Positions 48,366 to 57,376 of a stretch of 64,000 nt of DNA are shown in pieces. The translations under genes were made by a program, and so were the position numbers. The DNA comes from Terriglobales bacterium (lineage in GTDB: Bacteria; Acidobacteriota; Terriglobia; Terriglobales; Acidobacteriaceae). Numbering within the stretch: the first letter of the stretch is position 1; the number at the start of each line of letters is the position of its first letter. The notes under the pieces are model-generated. The model was given only the letters and a program-made list of their open reading frames with translations. It made no database searches and was not told the DNA's origin. The stretch is taken from NCBI GenBank assembly GCA_025936825.1, contig JAICSO010000001.1:744001-808000 (forward strand), written 5' to 3'.

Positions 48366-50900
48366 TTAATGCGCAGAAGAGTCCGGCGGCTTGGGCGGAG
48401 GCGCCGACTGTTTGTCATCCTTAAAAATACCAGCAATTTTGCCGAAAAAGCCCTTTTTCTTTTGGTCGGGCTGTTGCTGTTGAGCGGTATTAGGCGGCTG
48501 AGGCTGCGCGTTCCCTAAGCTGAAGATCTTTGAAAGTACTCCGCGGATACCGGTTGCCTGATCGCAAGTCGTAGTCGGCTCAGTGCCGGTAACAAACGCC
48601 GCTGTGTAAGTTTCAGGGCAAGTAGGAGTTGCGAGTAAGTTGGTTACTTTGTCGAGTTGGACGTCGACCACCCCCGAGGGTTGAGAGAATGACTTCATGT
48701 CCGAGTAACGATCGAGGGCGGAAGCCTTCTTCATGAACTCGGTCCAGATGGGCGCGGCAGTCTGGGCGCCGCTGAGATGCAGGTCGCTGTAATCGTCGAA
48801 TCCGACCCAGACGATACAAAGCAAGTTACTCGTGTATCCCGCAAACCATCCGTCATGCGAACTGCCAGTTTTACCGGCGGCAGGCTCGGTGAAGCCTCGA
48901 ACGCGTACCGCGGAATAGCCGAGGCCGTTGTTGATAACGCCTTCCATCATGTCGGTCATTACGTAAGCGACCCGGGGATCCAAGACCTGTTTGGTTTCCG
49001 AACTGAAATTCAACACGGGATCGCCCGCTGCAGTGCGGACCGATTTCACCATAGTTGGCGAGATGCGAATTCCATTGTTCGAGAATACGGTGTACGCGGC
49101 TGCCATTTCGAGCGGAGTGGCGTCATACGAGCCGAGGGCCATGGCTGGCGTCGGCTTTACGGACGTGATACCCGCGGCTTTAGCGAGGTCGGCAACTTTG
49201 TCGTAACCTACTTCTTCCGCAAGTTTCACAGTCGCGTTGTTCAGCGACATGGCCAGGGCGTAACGAAGGGTTACGTCGCCGTGGTATTCCTCTTTGTAGT
49301 TGCGCGGCTCGTAGATCTGATCGCCATAGGCAAACGTGCTCGGCTGGTCGGCTACGATGCTGGCGGGCGTAAGTACGGGGTTGGTGCCATCAAGGGCCGT
49401 ATTCATTGCTGCGGCGTAAACAAATGGCTTGAAAATGGAACCTGTTGGCCGTTTCGCTACCGCATGATTCAACTGGCTCCAGGCGTAGTTGCGTCCTCCT
49501 ACTAAGGCCAGAACCTCGCCGGTATGTGGATTCAAAGCTACGAGCGCAACCTGCGCTTGTGGGCCAGACTCAACGTGGGTTTCGTACTTTCCTTTTGCAA
49601 TTCTGACGCGCTTCGTGCGGCGTTTCGTCACCTGTTCGTCCACTAACTTGATGCCTGCATCCACAGCTTGCGCAGCGGCGCGCTGTAGATCGGGATCGAG
49701 CGTGGTGTAGATGCGATAAGCCTGCTCATTGACTTCCCGCTCCGGCACCTTGGCGGTGACCGTGTCGCGAACCAAGTCGACAAAATAGGGAGCGTCACTG
49801 GCTTCTACGTTGGGTGGTGCCAGTTTCAGCGGTGTCGCCTTAGCCTTGTCGCCCTGTTCCTTGGTGATGGCATGGGTTTCAACCATGCTGTCGAGCACCA
49901 GGTTGCGGCGGGCCAGAGCTCGCTCGGGATGTCGGTAAGGCGAGAGCCAACTAGGGCCCTGGATGATACCTGCCAAGAGCGCGGCTTCGGGCAGCGTGAG
50001 GTCCTTGATGTCCTTGTTGAAATAGGCACGGGAGGCCTCGGCCAAGCCACTGATAGCAAAGGATCCGCGTTGCCCAAGAGGCACCCAGTTCGCGTAAAAC
50101 TCGAAAATCTGCTGCTTGGTGAACTTCTGCTCGAGCTCGGTAGCGATCAACATCTCCGTCAGCTTGCGTTTCAGGGTTTTCTCCGGAGTCAGGAAGAACC
50201 CACGCGAAAGCTGCATGGTGATGGTGGAGCCCCCTTGCTCATGCCGCTGGCGGGTGATGTCGATCCATGCTGCTTCGGCGAAGCGAACGAAGTTGACTCC
50301 GCTGTGCTCAAAAAACCGGCGGTCCTCGATCGCGAGCACGGCGTCCACCATGATTTTCGGCATTTCGTTGTAGTGGACGACTTGCCGCTTGGCGCGTTGG
50401 TCGCCCTCGAACAGGGAAGTCACCATTTCTGGTTCGAGTTCGTACGCTCCCAGCTGAGCACCAGAGGCCGCGGTGATGCTCTCGACATGCCCATCATGAA
50501 CGCGAATGGTCGCGGGTTCGGGACTGTGATAAGAACTTGGCCCAGGCTGGATTTCCAGGGTGCTCCCGGATAGGTGATAGCTGCCCATGGAAGCTTCTCC
50601 GCTCTTGTCGGAGTACCCGGCGTGACGGAGGTCGGCGGCGATCAGCTTCAAATCAGCTTTTTCGCCCACGGAAACCGTCTGTGGGGCAGCGTAAATCTTG
50701 GCCGCATTCGCGAACACTGGACCCTTGAACCGGTGCTCGATAATGCGATCGTATTTGACGTAGAAGTACGAAAAGGCCACCACGAAGGCGATTGCCAGCA
50801 CGCCGAACGCGGCCAATGCGAATCGAAACACCGGGTCACGGAAGCCGCGCTTGTTAACGTTGCTGGCCTTGCGGTGCGGAATTCTAACTTTAATAGCCAC
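48366..50900 (-). CDS. Class A penicillin-binding protein (PBP1-type)
   Basis: 844 residues. Short basic cytoplasmic head, one membrane helix (FALAAFGVLAIAFVVAFSYFYV), a UB2H-like region (about 60-150), then a GT51 glycosyltransferase with catalytic E192 (AIEDRRFFEHSG) and GGSTITMQLSR. The transpeptidase domain has S488-x-x-K491 (GSIFKPF), S552-L-N554 and K677-T-G679. It polymerises and cross-links peptidoglycan at the inner membrane. The UB2H-like part suggests PBP1B rather than PBP1A. The C-terminal tail is Gln/Pro/Lys-rich and probably disordered. Confidence 0.92.
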   Translation of the reverse strand: MAIKVRIPHRKASNVNKRGFRDPVFRFALAAFGVLAIAFVVAFSYFYVKYDRIIEHRFKGPVFANAAKIYAAPQTVSVGEKADLKLIAADLRHAGYSDKSGEASMGSYHLSGSTLEIQPGPSSYHSPEPATIRVHDGHVESITAASGAQLGAYELEPEMVTSLFEGDQRAKRQVVHYNEMPKIMVDAVLAIEDRRFFEHSGVNFVRFAEAAWIDITRQRHEQGGSTITMQLSRGFFLTPEKTLKRKLTEMLIATELEQKFTKQQIFEFYANWVPLGQRGSFAISGLAEASRAYFNKDIKDLTLPEAALLAGIIQGPSWLSPYRHPERALARRNLVLDSMVETHAITKEQGDKAKATPLKLAPPNVEASDAPYFVDLVRDTVTAKVPEREVNEQAYRIYTTLDPDLQRAAAQAVDAGIKLVDEQVTKRRTKRVRIAKGKYETHVESGPQAQVALVALNPHTGEVLALVGGRNYAWSQLNHAVAKRPTGSIFKPFVYAAAMNTALDGTNPVLTPASIVADQPSTFAYGDQIYEPRNYKEEYHGDVTLRYALAMSLNNATVKLAEEVGYDKVADLAKAAGITSVKPTPAMALGSYDATPLEMAAAYTVFSNNGIRISPTMVKSVRTAAGDPVLNFSSETKQVLDPRVAYVMTDMMEGVINNGLGYSAVRVRGFTEPAAGKTGSSHDGWFAGYTSNLLCIVWVGFDDYSDLHLSGAQTAAPIWTEFMKKASALDRYSDMKSFSQPSGVVDVQLDKVTNLLATPTCPETYTAAFVTGTEPTTTCDQATGIRGVLSKIFSLGNAQPQPPNTAQQQQPDQKKKGFFGKIAGIFKDDKQSAPPPKPPDSSAH

Positions 50901-51069
50901 GTTGGATGAGGTTTGTCTTCAGGAGCCCGTTACCCTTCCGACAAAGTTATGACACTGCATGTGAGATGAGGCGGCGCGAGAAATCGTTTCCAAAGCGAGT
51001 TCCCGGAGAAACTACTGCAGGTATTCTAAATGATTCCTGCTGAAGTCGGGTGCTGAGCCAGATTCCGGC

Positions 51070-51426
51070 CTAGAACACGCCACTATTCTGAGTAGACGCG
51101 TCGAAATGCAAGTCCATGGGATAGCCGGGCAGATCCACGTGTACCACGTAAGGCGCCTGAATAATTACTGTGCCATTGTTCTGTGCCCCGAAGCGAGTCA
51201 CTTTAATGCCGTCCTCGGTTAGGGGAATGTCAAGGTCTTGCGCTTTGCGCAGGACGGCGGCTCGAATGTCGGACTCCGGACGAGTCGAATAGCTGTCGTG
51301 CGTGGCCTCGTCCTTAAGCCAGTCCTGGAATTGATAGTTGTTGAAATACGGGGGAATCAGCTTGATCGACCCATAAATCCCGCCCACGATCACTAAGACC
51401 CCGAGAAACATTCGAATTCTGCCCAT
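51070..51426 (-). CDS. Small membrane-anchored protein (DUF4845-like)
   Basis: 118 residues. One N-terminal membrane helix (MFLGVLVIVGGIYGSIKLIPPYF) then an alpha/beta domain: FQDWLKDEATHDSY, LRKAQDLDIPLTEDGIKVTR and TVIIQAPYVVHVDLPGYPMDLHF. The layout resembles DUF4845 proteins. Function unknown. Between PBP1 and ProS genes on the same strand with gaps of 170 and 55 nt. Confidence 0.65.
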   Translation of the reverse strand: MGRIRMFLGVLVIVGGIYGSIKLIPPYFNNYQFQDWLKDEATHDSYSTRPESDIRAAVLRKAQDLDIPLTEDGIKVTRFGAQNNGTVIIQAPYVVHVDLPGYPMDLHFDASTQNSGVF

Positions 51427-51480
51427 AGCGCTCCCATTCCCACGCCAATGGCGCCGAGGAATTTCAGGCCCCGGGTTTTG

Positions 51481-53259
51481 TCAGGTTCGACGCCCCGGGC
51501 CCAGGTTCTGCCGGAAGTAATCCGTTATTGCGGCGATGCTAACATCCTGACTCTGGCGGGTCGAGCGCTGAACGACTTCCACCCTATCTTCGGTAACTTT
51601 CTTTCCCACGTTCACCCGGAAGGGTATGCCCACAAGGTCAGCATCCTTAAACTTGACCCCTGGCCGTTCGTCCCTGTCGTCTAGTAACACGTCGTAGCCA
51701 GCTGATTCGAGCGATTGGGCGATGGACTCCGCAGTGACACGGATCTTCTCATCGGATACGTTCGTAGCGGTGACGACGACTTCAAATGGAGCGATTTGGG
51801 GCGGCAGCCAAAAGCCGTTCTCGTCATTGCTTTGCTCAATGGCGGCGGTCAAGATGCGCTCAATGCCGATCCCGTAGCAACCCATGATCGGCATGACTTC
51901 CTTCCCGTTCTTGTCGAGGACGCGGGCATTCATTGACTCCGCGTATTTGTATCCCAGCTTGAAAATGTGCCCAACTTCAACGGCGGTGTCCATGCGTAGC
52001 GGCGAACCGCAATTGGGGCAGGGATCGCCAGTGGCGACGCTGCGGAGATCGGCATATCCAGTCGGCTGGAAGTCCTTGCCAGGCGTGATGTTCTTGACGT
52101 GGTAGTCCTCTTTGTTTGCCCCAGCGATCAAATTCGCCCGGCCCTGGAGGGCGGTGTCAACCAGAAGGATCGGCTTTGCAACGTCGTCGAGCCCCTTCGA
52201 CCAGTCGATCCCAAGCGGGCCCAGAAATCCTGCCGGCGATTTGAAGAGCTGGCGGATTTCTTCTTCCTGCATCGGACGCGTTTCTTTTCCCGCCAGTGCG
52301 GTGGAAAGCTTGGCTTCGTTCAGTTGATGATCTCCGCGCATGAGAACCACTACGCCACGGGATGTGGAGGCATGGGCGCCATTGCCCGTGCTTCCGTCGA
52401 TCATGAGCGCCAATGTCTTGATCTTGTTCTTCGGCGAGACGCCGAGGTAGCGCGCGACTTCCTCAATGGTCTTCTGACCCGGCGTGTGGACTTCGAGTGG
52501 CTTGCCATCGCCTTCGGGTGCGAGTTCTTGCACCGCTTCGAGTTTCGAAGTCGCCTTCTCAAGGTTCGCAGCGTACTTGCAACTGGCGCAGCTGACCACC
52601 TGGTCCTCGCCCGCAGGCGTGTAAACCATGAACTCCTCCGATTGCGATCCACCCATTGCGCCGGAGTGGGCCTCGATGATGAGGTAGTTCAGCCCGCAGC
52701 GGTCGAAGATGCGGCAGTACGTAGCGCGGTGCTTTCGATAGGAGACCTCAAGGCCCGCGTCATCGATATCGAAGGAATACGAATCTTTCATCATGAACTG
52801 GCGCACGCGCAACAATCCGGAGCGCGGACGAGGTTCATCCCGGAACTTCGACTGAATCTGGTACCAGATCTGCGGCAACTGCTTGTAGCTGCGTAGTTCC
52901 TTGCGCGCAATCTCGGTCATGTTTTCTTCGTGGGTCATGCCCAGGCAGAGGTCGGCGCCCTTGCGGTCCTTCAAGCGGAACAAATTGTCGCCCATTACCG
53001 TCCAGCGGCCGCTGGCCTCCCACAATTCCCGCGGATGCAGCGCGGGGAGATAAAACTCCTGGCCAATGCGGTCCATTTCTTCGCGAACAATCGCCATGAC
53101 CTTGTTCAACGAACGCTGCCCGAGGAATAGGTACGAATAGAGCCCTGCGGCTAACTGGCGAATGTATCCCGCCCGAACCAGGTATTTGTGGCTCGCGACT
53201 TCGGCGTCGGCGGGCGCTTCGCGCAATGTGGGAATAAACAGCTGTGACCAGCGGTGCAT
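51481..53259 (-). CDS. proS: Prolyl-tRNA synthetase with small in-frame repeat insertion
   Basis: 592 residues, bacterial type with editing domain. Class II motifs: motif 1 near [21 protein letters not shown], motif 2 [21 protein letters not shown], and motif 3 [13 protein letters not shown] near 470. The editing insertion spans about 225-395 (KTLALMIDG ... [14 protein letters not shown]). Within it, residues 289-301 ([16 protein letters not shown] 52357-52395) are extra and coded by a palindromic repeat also present at 46310-46342. The C-terminal anticodon-binding domain ends [13 protein letters not shown]. It charges tRNA-Pro. The insertion lies between strands, so editing may be unaffected. 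Confidence 0.93.
   Translation of the reverse strand: MHRWSQLFIPTLREAPADAEVASHKYLVRAGYIRQLAAGLYSYLFLGQRSLNKVMAIVREEMDRIGQEFYLPALHPRELWEASGRWTVMGDNLFRLKDRKGADLCLGMTHEENMTEIARKELRSYKQLPQIWYQIQSKFRDEPRPRSGLLRVRQFMMKDSYSFDIDDAGLEVSYRKHRATYCRIFDRCGLNYLIIEAHSGAMGGSQSEEFMVYTPAGEDQVVSCASCKYAANLEKATSKLEAVQELAPEGDGKPLEVHTPGQKTIEEVARYLGVSPKNKIKTLALMIDGSTGNGAHASTSRGVVVLMRGDHQLNEAKLSTALAGKETRPMQEEEIRQLFKSPAGFLGPLGIDWSKGLDDVAKPILLVDTALQGRANLIAGANKEDYHVKNITPGKDFQPTGYADLRSVATGDPCPNCGSPLRMDTAVEVGHIFKLGYKYAESMNARVLDKNGKEVMPIMGCYGIGIERILTAAIEQSNDENGFWLPPQIAPFEVVVTATNVSDEKIRVTAESIAQSLESAGYDVLLDDRDERPGVKFKDADLVGIPFRVNVGKKVTEDRVEVVQRSTRQSQDVSIAAITDYFRQNLGPGRRT
52353..52392. repeat. GCACGGGC-family repeat inside proS
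   Basis: On the coding (minus) strand GCACGGGCAATGGCGCCCAT then GCCTCCACATCCCGTG. It aligns with the intergenic copy near 46310 and with the reverse strand of the copy in kdsD. Its inverted arms are GGGC-x-x-x-x-GCCC. Confidence 0.6.
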
Positions 53260-53322
53260 AGTAGGAGTCCCAGAGGAAAGAGGAATTTTTTATTGTAGCA
53301 GGGGATTTCTAGAGCTTCGGGT

Positions 53323-53763
53323 TTATGACCTGACGAGCAGTATTCGATCGTTTTCTCCGGTACGCTCGATCGCAATCTCCAAATCGCGCTCGCGCTGAAA
53401 GCGCGGAAACTTCTCGCCCCATTCGATCAGGAGAATACTGTTCTCGCCCATAAGATCGTCCAGTCCGAGGGTCTCCAGTTCGCGTTGAGTATCCACGCGG
53501 TAGAGATCAATGTGGTAGAGCGTGACTTGGGGACCACGGTACTCATGAATGAGAGTGAAGGTTGGACTGGTGACGTCATCTTCGGAAGCAGCTTCGAAGG
53601 CTTGTGCGATACCTTTGACTAAAGTAGTTTTGCCGGCGCCGAGGTCGCCTCGCAGGACGACGAGTTTCGCTGGACGCAGTAAGGGCGCGAGTTCGCGGCC
53701 TAGAGCAATCGTCTCTTCCGGTGAGGATGTGGTGAACTCGCGAGCTTTGCTGGAAACCGCCAC
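53323..53763 (-). CDS. tsaE: tRNA threonylcarbamoyladenosine biosynthesis ATPase
   Basis: 146 residues. P-loop RGDLGAGKTTLVKGIAQ, then SPTFTLIHEYRG (the characteristic segment of TsaE), DLYRVDTQRELETLGLDD and LLIEWGEKFP. It works with TsaB and TsaD to form t6A at position 37 of tRNAs reading ANN codons, including the tRNA-Thr in this window. It lies upstream of proS on the same strand (63 nt gap), so a translation-linked transcript is plausible. Confidence 0.93.
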   Translation of the reverse strand: MAVSSKAREFTTSSPEETIALGRELAPLLRPAKLVVLRGDLGAGKTTLVKGIAQAFEAASEDDVTSPTFTLIHEYRGPQVTLYHIDLYRVDTQRELETLGLDDLMGENSILLIEWGEKFPRFQRERDLEIAIERTGENDRILLVRS

Positions 53764-53774
53764 ACCGAAGTATA

Positions 53775-53844
53775 GCCGGAGGGGCAGACCACGACTTGGA
53801 GAGGGCTGCCTTGGTCGCGGGGATATCCGCCCCTTCGCGGCTAA
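53775..53844. repeat. Intergenic palindromic element
   Basis: CGCGGGGATATCCGCCCCTT then CGCG forms a hairpin (CGCG/CGCG and GGGG/CCCC arms) between tsaE and the PilZ-like gene. Such elements recur between genes in this genome region. Confidence 0.4.
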
Positions 53845-54228
53845 CTAGAATTTCGTCGCCCAGTAATCCGAAAATCCCAAGAAGCTGCGGTGATTGGACG
53901 ACTCGATCAGTTCGTGCAGGATTCGGTGATGGTCGTCGTCGAGCGCGATGAACCGAAACGGCTGGTAAACGACATCGGCCCCGCGACGCACGGGTTTAAG
54001 CATCTCCGCCATCCCTTGTACATTGCCTGACTGGGTCTCGAATGTGACCTCGATAAAGTCGCCTTCAGCCAGCGCTTTCGCAACCTGCAGAAGACCGCCA
54101 GTAGTTGAGATGGTCTGCAACTTGGCCTTGGCCCACTTGCCATTGCCAAGGGTTAGTTGGGCTTGTGTGGTTGTGAGTTGAATACGAGTTGCGCGATGCA
54201 GGGCATTGATTTGGGGATAGTGTGTCAT
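53845..54228 (-). CDS. PilZ-like domain protein
   Basis: 127 residues from ATG 54228; the open frame upstream has poor sequence and overlaps the nnr gene. HRATRIQLTTTQAQLTL, KLQTISTTGGLLQVAKALAEGDFIEVTFET and the final VYQPFRFIALDDDHHRIL follow the strand order of PilZ domains. The c-di-GMP motif RxxxR is weak and D/NxSxxG reads STTGG, so nucleotide binding is doubtful. Function unknown. Confidence 0.6.
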   Translation of the reverse strand: MTHYPQINALHRATRIQLTTTQAQLTLGNGKWAKAKLQTISTTGGLLQVAKALAEGDFIEVTFETQSGNVQGMAEMLKPVRRGADVVYQPFRFIALDDDHHRILHELIESSNHRSFLGFSDYWATKF

Positions 54229-54329
54229 GCCGGGATCACTATCGCACCGCAGCGCGTCGCGGGCGAGATTACCGAAGCCAATGGCCAGATTCGCGGAGTG
54301 GCGTAGGGCGAATTCGCCTCTCAATGAGA

Positions 54330-56039
54330 TCAGTCCACGAGGATGTTGGTCTTGAGCTTGGAATGTCTGATGCTTCTTGCGCCGTACCGCACTGAGCTGT
54401 TCTCGGCGTCTAGCCGGGTCTTCCGGAAGGCTAGCGAAAATGCGGTGATCAAATCGGTTGCAACCAGGCATTGCTCGTTGATTGGCGCCGAATAGTAGCC
54501 GTTGCAGGCCAAATCTCCAGCAAGGCCGTGCAAATAAACGGCTGCGATGACTGCCTCGAACGCGCGTTGCGGAAATTGTGCGAGCATACCCGCGACCATC
54601 CCGGTGAGGACGTCACCCGTGCCACCGGTTGCCATGCCGGGATTGCCAGTGGGATTAACCCAGGTTTCAGCGTTCGGACCAGCGACAATGGTGCGATCGC
54701 CTTTGAGGACGAGAATGACTCCGTGCTCTTTAGCGAAGTTGCGGGCGACGTTGATCCGATCTCGCTGAATCTGTGCTGTTGTCAGCCCGGTGAGGCGTGA
54801 CATCTCACCGGGATGGGGAGTGAGAACGAGCGTGCGGCCGTTGCCCTGTAATTCATTTCGGGAGTGCTCAAAAGCGTTCAGGCCGTCGGCATCGAGAACC
54901 ATAGGAACATCTGAGTTCGCAACGATCGTTCGGACTACATTCGCGGTTTCTTCGTTCCGCGAGATTCCGGGACCAATGGCCAAAACTGTTTTCTTCGCAG
55001 CAAGTTGCTCGATGGCTTGCCGAGCATGATTCGAAATTGTTCCCTCGCCGGTTTCTTCCAGCGGTTCCGTCATCAGTTCGGGATGAAAGCTCGCGACAGT
55101 AGGCAGCACCGAACGTGGAGTCGCCACGGTGACTAGGCCAGTTCCCGCACGCAGAGCGGAAAACCCAGCCATGGCCGCGGCACCGGCCTTTCCGAGCGAT
55201 CCGCCAACGACGAGCACGTGGCCGTACATGCCCTTGTTGGAATCGCGTGGCCGCGGAGCGAGCAGTGGCGCAACCTCTTTGGCCGTAATCAGGTTCAGGT
55301 TTAACGAGGATTGAATCGCCTCATCAGGCGAGCCGATCGGCGCTATGGTGATGGGCCCAGACGTTAAATAGCCAAAAACATGCGCAGGGCGCGGAGCGGT
55401 AAACGTGACGATCGCGTCGGCACGAGCCACAGTTCCCGTCTGGTTTCCCATAATGTCGGCATCGGCTCCTGATGGAATGTCGACGGCGATTACCGGGGCG
55501 CTCGAGGCACTGATTTGCTGGATTGCTTCCGCGTACAGGCCGCTGACCGGAGGTCGAAATCCGGTGCCGAGAATCGCATCAATCAGCACGTCACTGCCAA
55601 GCACGTTCTTGGCAGACGCAGACTCCAGTTCTTCAGGGGTTGTCGCCGAAAACACTGCAATTGCACTGTCATCAAACTCGGAGGTCCCGGCGTGAAAGCT
55701 TACGGCACGGGGCGTTTTGTCTTTCGCGGGCTGCAGATTCCCCAGTCTCTTGAAATTGGCTGCAGCATCACCTCTTAATTCGGCCGGATCTGCGAGCAAC
55801 AGTAGGCGAACATTTCTACCAGCTTCCCTGAGCCTACGCGCGACGACAAATCCGTCGCCGCCGTTATTACCTTTGCCACAGATGACGCCAAAGCTGGTTC
55901 GCGGCCCTCGGTAATGCGAAAGCACAAATTCCGCAACAGCCGATCCAGCGTTCTCCATAAGCGTGAGCGATGGAACGCCGAAGCGCTCACTGGTGACGCG
56001 ATCGATCTCGCGCATCTCGGAAGCGGTGACGATTTTCAT
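54330..56039 (-). CDS. nnr: Bifunctional NAD(P)H-hydrate epimerase / ADP-dependent dehydratase
   Basis: 569 residues. N-terminal epimerase (YjeF_N, about 1-215): TLMENAGSAVAEF, ICGKGNNGGDGFVVARRL, DAILGTGFRPPVSG and AVDIPSGADADIMG. C-terminal ADP-dependent dehydratase (about 240-515): KGMYGHVLVVGGSLGKAGAAAM, VLAIGPGISRNEET, LTPHPGEMSRL, and ATGGTGDVLTGMVAGMLAQ. It repairs hydrated NADH and NADPH. About 40 C-terminal residues beyond the domain are unlike the family and probably an extension. In the flank upstream lies a cluster of short repeats. Confidence 0.92.
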   Translation of the reverse strand: MKIVTASEMREIDRVTSERFGVPSLTLMENAGSAVAEFVLSHYRGPRTSFGVICGKGNNGGDGFVVARRLREAGRNVRLLLLADPAELRGDAAANFKRLGNLQPAKDKTPRAVSFHAGTSEFDDSAIAVFSATTPEELESASAKNVLGSDVLIDAILGTGFRPPVSGLYAEAIQQISASSAPVIAVDIPSGADADIMGNQTGTVARADAIVTFTAPRPAHVFGYLTSGPITIAPIGSPDEAIQSSLNLNLITAKEVAPLLAPRPRDSNKGMYGHVLVVGGSLGKAGAAAMAGFSALRAGTGLVTVATPRSVLPTVASFHPELMTEPLEETGEGTISNHARQAIEQLAAKKTVLAIGPGISRNEETANVVRTIVANSDVPMVLDADGLNAFEHSRNELQGNGRTLVLTPHPGEMSRLTGLTTAQIQRDRINVARNFAKEHGVILVLKGDRTIVAGPNAETWVNPTGNPGMATGGTGDVLTGMVAGMLAQFPQRAFEAVIAAVYLHGLAGDLACNGYYSAPINEQCLVATDLITAFSLAFRKTRLDAENSSVRYGARSIRHSKLKTNILVD

Positions 56040-56043
56040 TGGA

Positions 56044-56222
56044 AGCTGTCAGCAATCAACCGTCAGCCATCAGCTTAAACCGAGGTTCGGATCAGGACAA
56101 ACTTGACTTTCGCGCAGAAATGAAGGTTGTTGTTCTCGCGATGAGCGATGAGCGATGAGCGATGAGCGGTGAGCAGCGAGCTAAGAACCGAAAACCAATA
56201 ACCAACAACCAACAACCAAGAG
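56044..56222. repeat. Cluster of short intergenic repeats
   Basis: Three motifs in one gap: GTCAGCAATCAACCGTCAGC with CATCAGC (56047-56074), GCGATGAGC in tandem (about 56138-56172, GATGAGC four times, then GGTGAGC and CAGCGAGC), and ACCAATAACCAACAACCAAC (56192-56215). The first recurs at 57226-57255. Confidence 0.6.
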
Positions 56223-56229
56223 CTGCGTC

Positions 56230-57219
56230 CTATCCCGCGGCCTGCTCCAACTGCCGCAACTGCGTGGGCTGACCCATCGCGATCAGGGTATCTCCGGGTT
56301 GAATGATGTCGTCCGGGGAAGGGTTGAAGCGCATGCCTTGCTCGCGCTTGATGGCAAGAATAATGACGCCGCGCTCCTGGCGAATGCGTGAACTCCCAAC
56401 TGTTTTGCCGGCAAAGTCGGAGTTCGCACGCACCGAGACTTCGCCGATCTCGAGGTCCATGCCAAGGTGCGTCGTCGCCGTGTCGAGAAAGCTGACTACG
56501 TGTGGACGAAGAAATGATTGCGCGATACGCTGGCCCGCAAATGAGTAAGGCGAGACCACTGCATCCGCGCCTGCCTTGAGCAAATGTTTTTCCGCATCTT
56601 CTTCACTCGCGCGGGCGATGATCTTCAGCTTGGGATTCAGATTGCGCGCGGTGAGAACGATATACAGGTTCGTAGCGTCGGTGGTGGTTGCGGCTACTAA
56701 TCCGCTGGCTCGCTCGATATGCAATTGGCGAAGAGTCTGTTCCTGGGTGGCGTCGCCAACATGCATCAGCCAGTCATTCGCGAAGCGTGCAGCCTTGGCT
56801 TCATTCTGCTCGACGATGACAAATGGCGCGGGCTTACGCGCCAGTTCGCGCGCTGCACTGCGTCCAACGCGTCCGGCTCCGCAGATGATGTAGTGCCCGC
56901 TGAGCCGATCGATGTCGCGTTCCATTTTTCGCCGTCCGAAAAAGCTGCGAAGCGAGAATTCTAGCAAAGCCTGGGTGAGCGACCCTATGCCCAGAAACAC
57001 AAGCGAAACGCCGACCATGATCAGGCCGACGTTGAAAACACGTCCCGCATGCGAGAGCGGATGGACCTCTTGATATCCGATCGTCGTAAATGTGGTGATG
57101 GCCATGTAGAAGCCGTCGAACCACGTCCAACCTTCGATGTAGTGGAAGCCCGCCATGCCGATGATGGTGAGCACGGCGAGGGCGAGCGCGATCAGTCTGA
57201 GGTGGCGGAAGATGCGCAT
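56230..57219 (-). CDS. Potassium channel with RCK (TrkA-N/TrkA-C) domains
   Basis: 329 residues. TM1 (LIALALAVLTIIGMAGFHYI), pore helix and filter ITTFTTIGYQEV (TIGYQE instead of TVGYGD), TM2 (VGLIMVGVSLVFLGIGSLTQAL). RCK N domain with HYIICGAGRVGRSAARELA (GxGxxG) and LVAATTTDATNLYIVLTAR; C-terminal TrkA-C domain (VGSSRIRQERGVIILAI, ending GDTLIAMG). It should conduct K+ gated by nucleotide or ions on the cytoplasmic ring. Confidence 0.9.
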   Translation of the reverse strand: MRIFRHLRLIALALAVLTIIGMAGFHYIEGWTWFDGFYMAITTFTTIGYQEVHPLSHAGRVFNVGLIMVGVSLVFLGIGSLTQALLEFSLRSFFGRRKMERDIDRLSGHYIICGAGRVGRSAARELARKPAPFVIVEQNEAKAARFANDWLMHVGDATQEQTLRQLHIERASGLVAATTTDATNLYIVLTARNLNPKLKIIARASEEDAEKHLLKAGADAVVSPYSFAGQRIAQSFLRPHVVSFLDTATTHLGMDLEIGEVSVRANSDFAGKTVGSSRIRQERGVIILAIKREQGMRFNPSPDDIIQPGDTLIAMGQPTQLRQLEQAAG

Positions 57220-57225
57220 GGGAGC

Positions 57226-57255
57226 CGTCAGCTATCAGCTGTCGCCATCAGCTTA
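57226..57255. repeat. GTCAGCTATCAGC repeat
   Basis: GTCAGCTATCAGCTGTCGCC then ATCAGC upstream of the K+ channel gene. Same motif family as 56047-56074 downstream of that gene. Confidence 0.45.
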
Positions 57256-57376
57256 CGCCTGAGAAGGTGAAAGTGAAATTGCGAGAGGCTAAGGAATTAG
57301 GTGCGCAGCATTTCGTGCCGTAGCACGGACGTCGAGAGACGCAGCTTCCAGCATTCACGAGCAAGCTGATGGCTGC

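Noticed and set aside
56138-56175. GATGAGC array as a CRISPR
   Set aside because: Units are contiguous 7-9 nt copies without spacers, and no cas operon is near.
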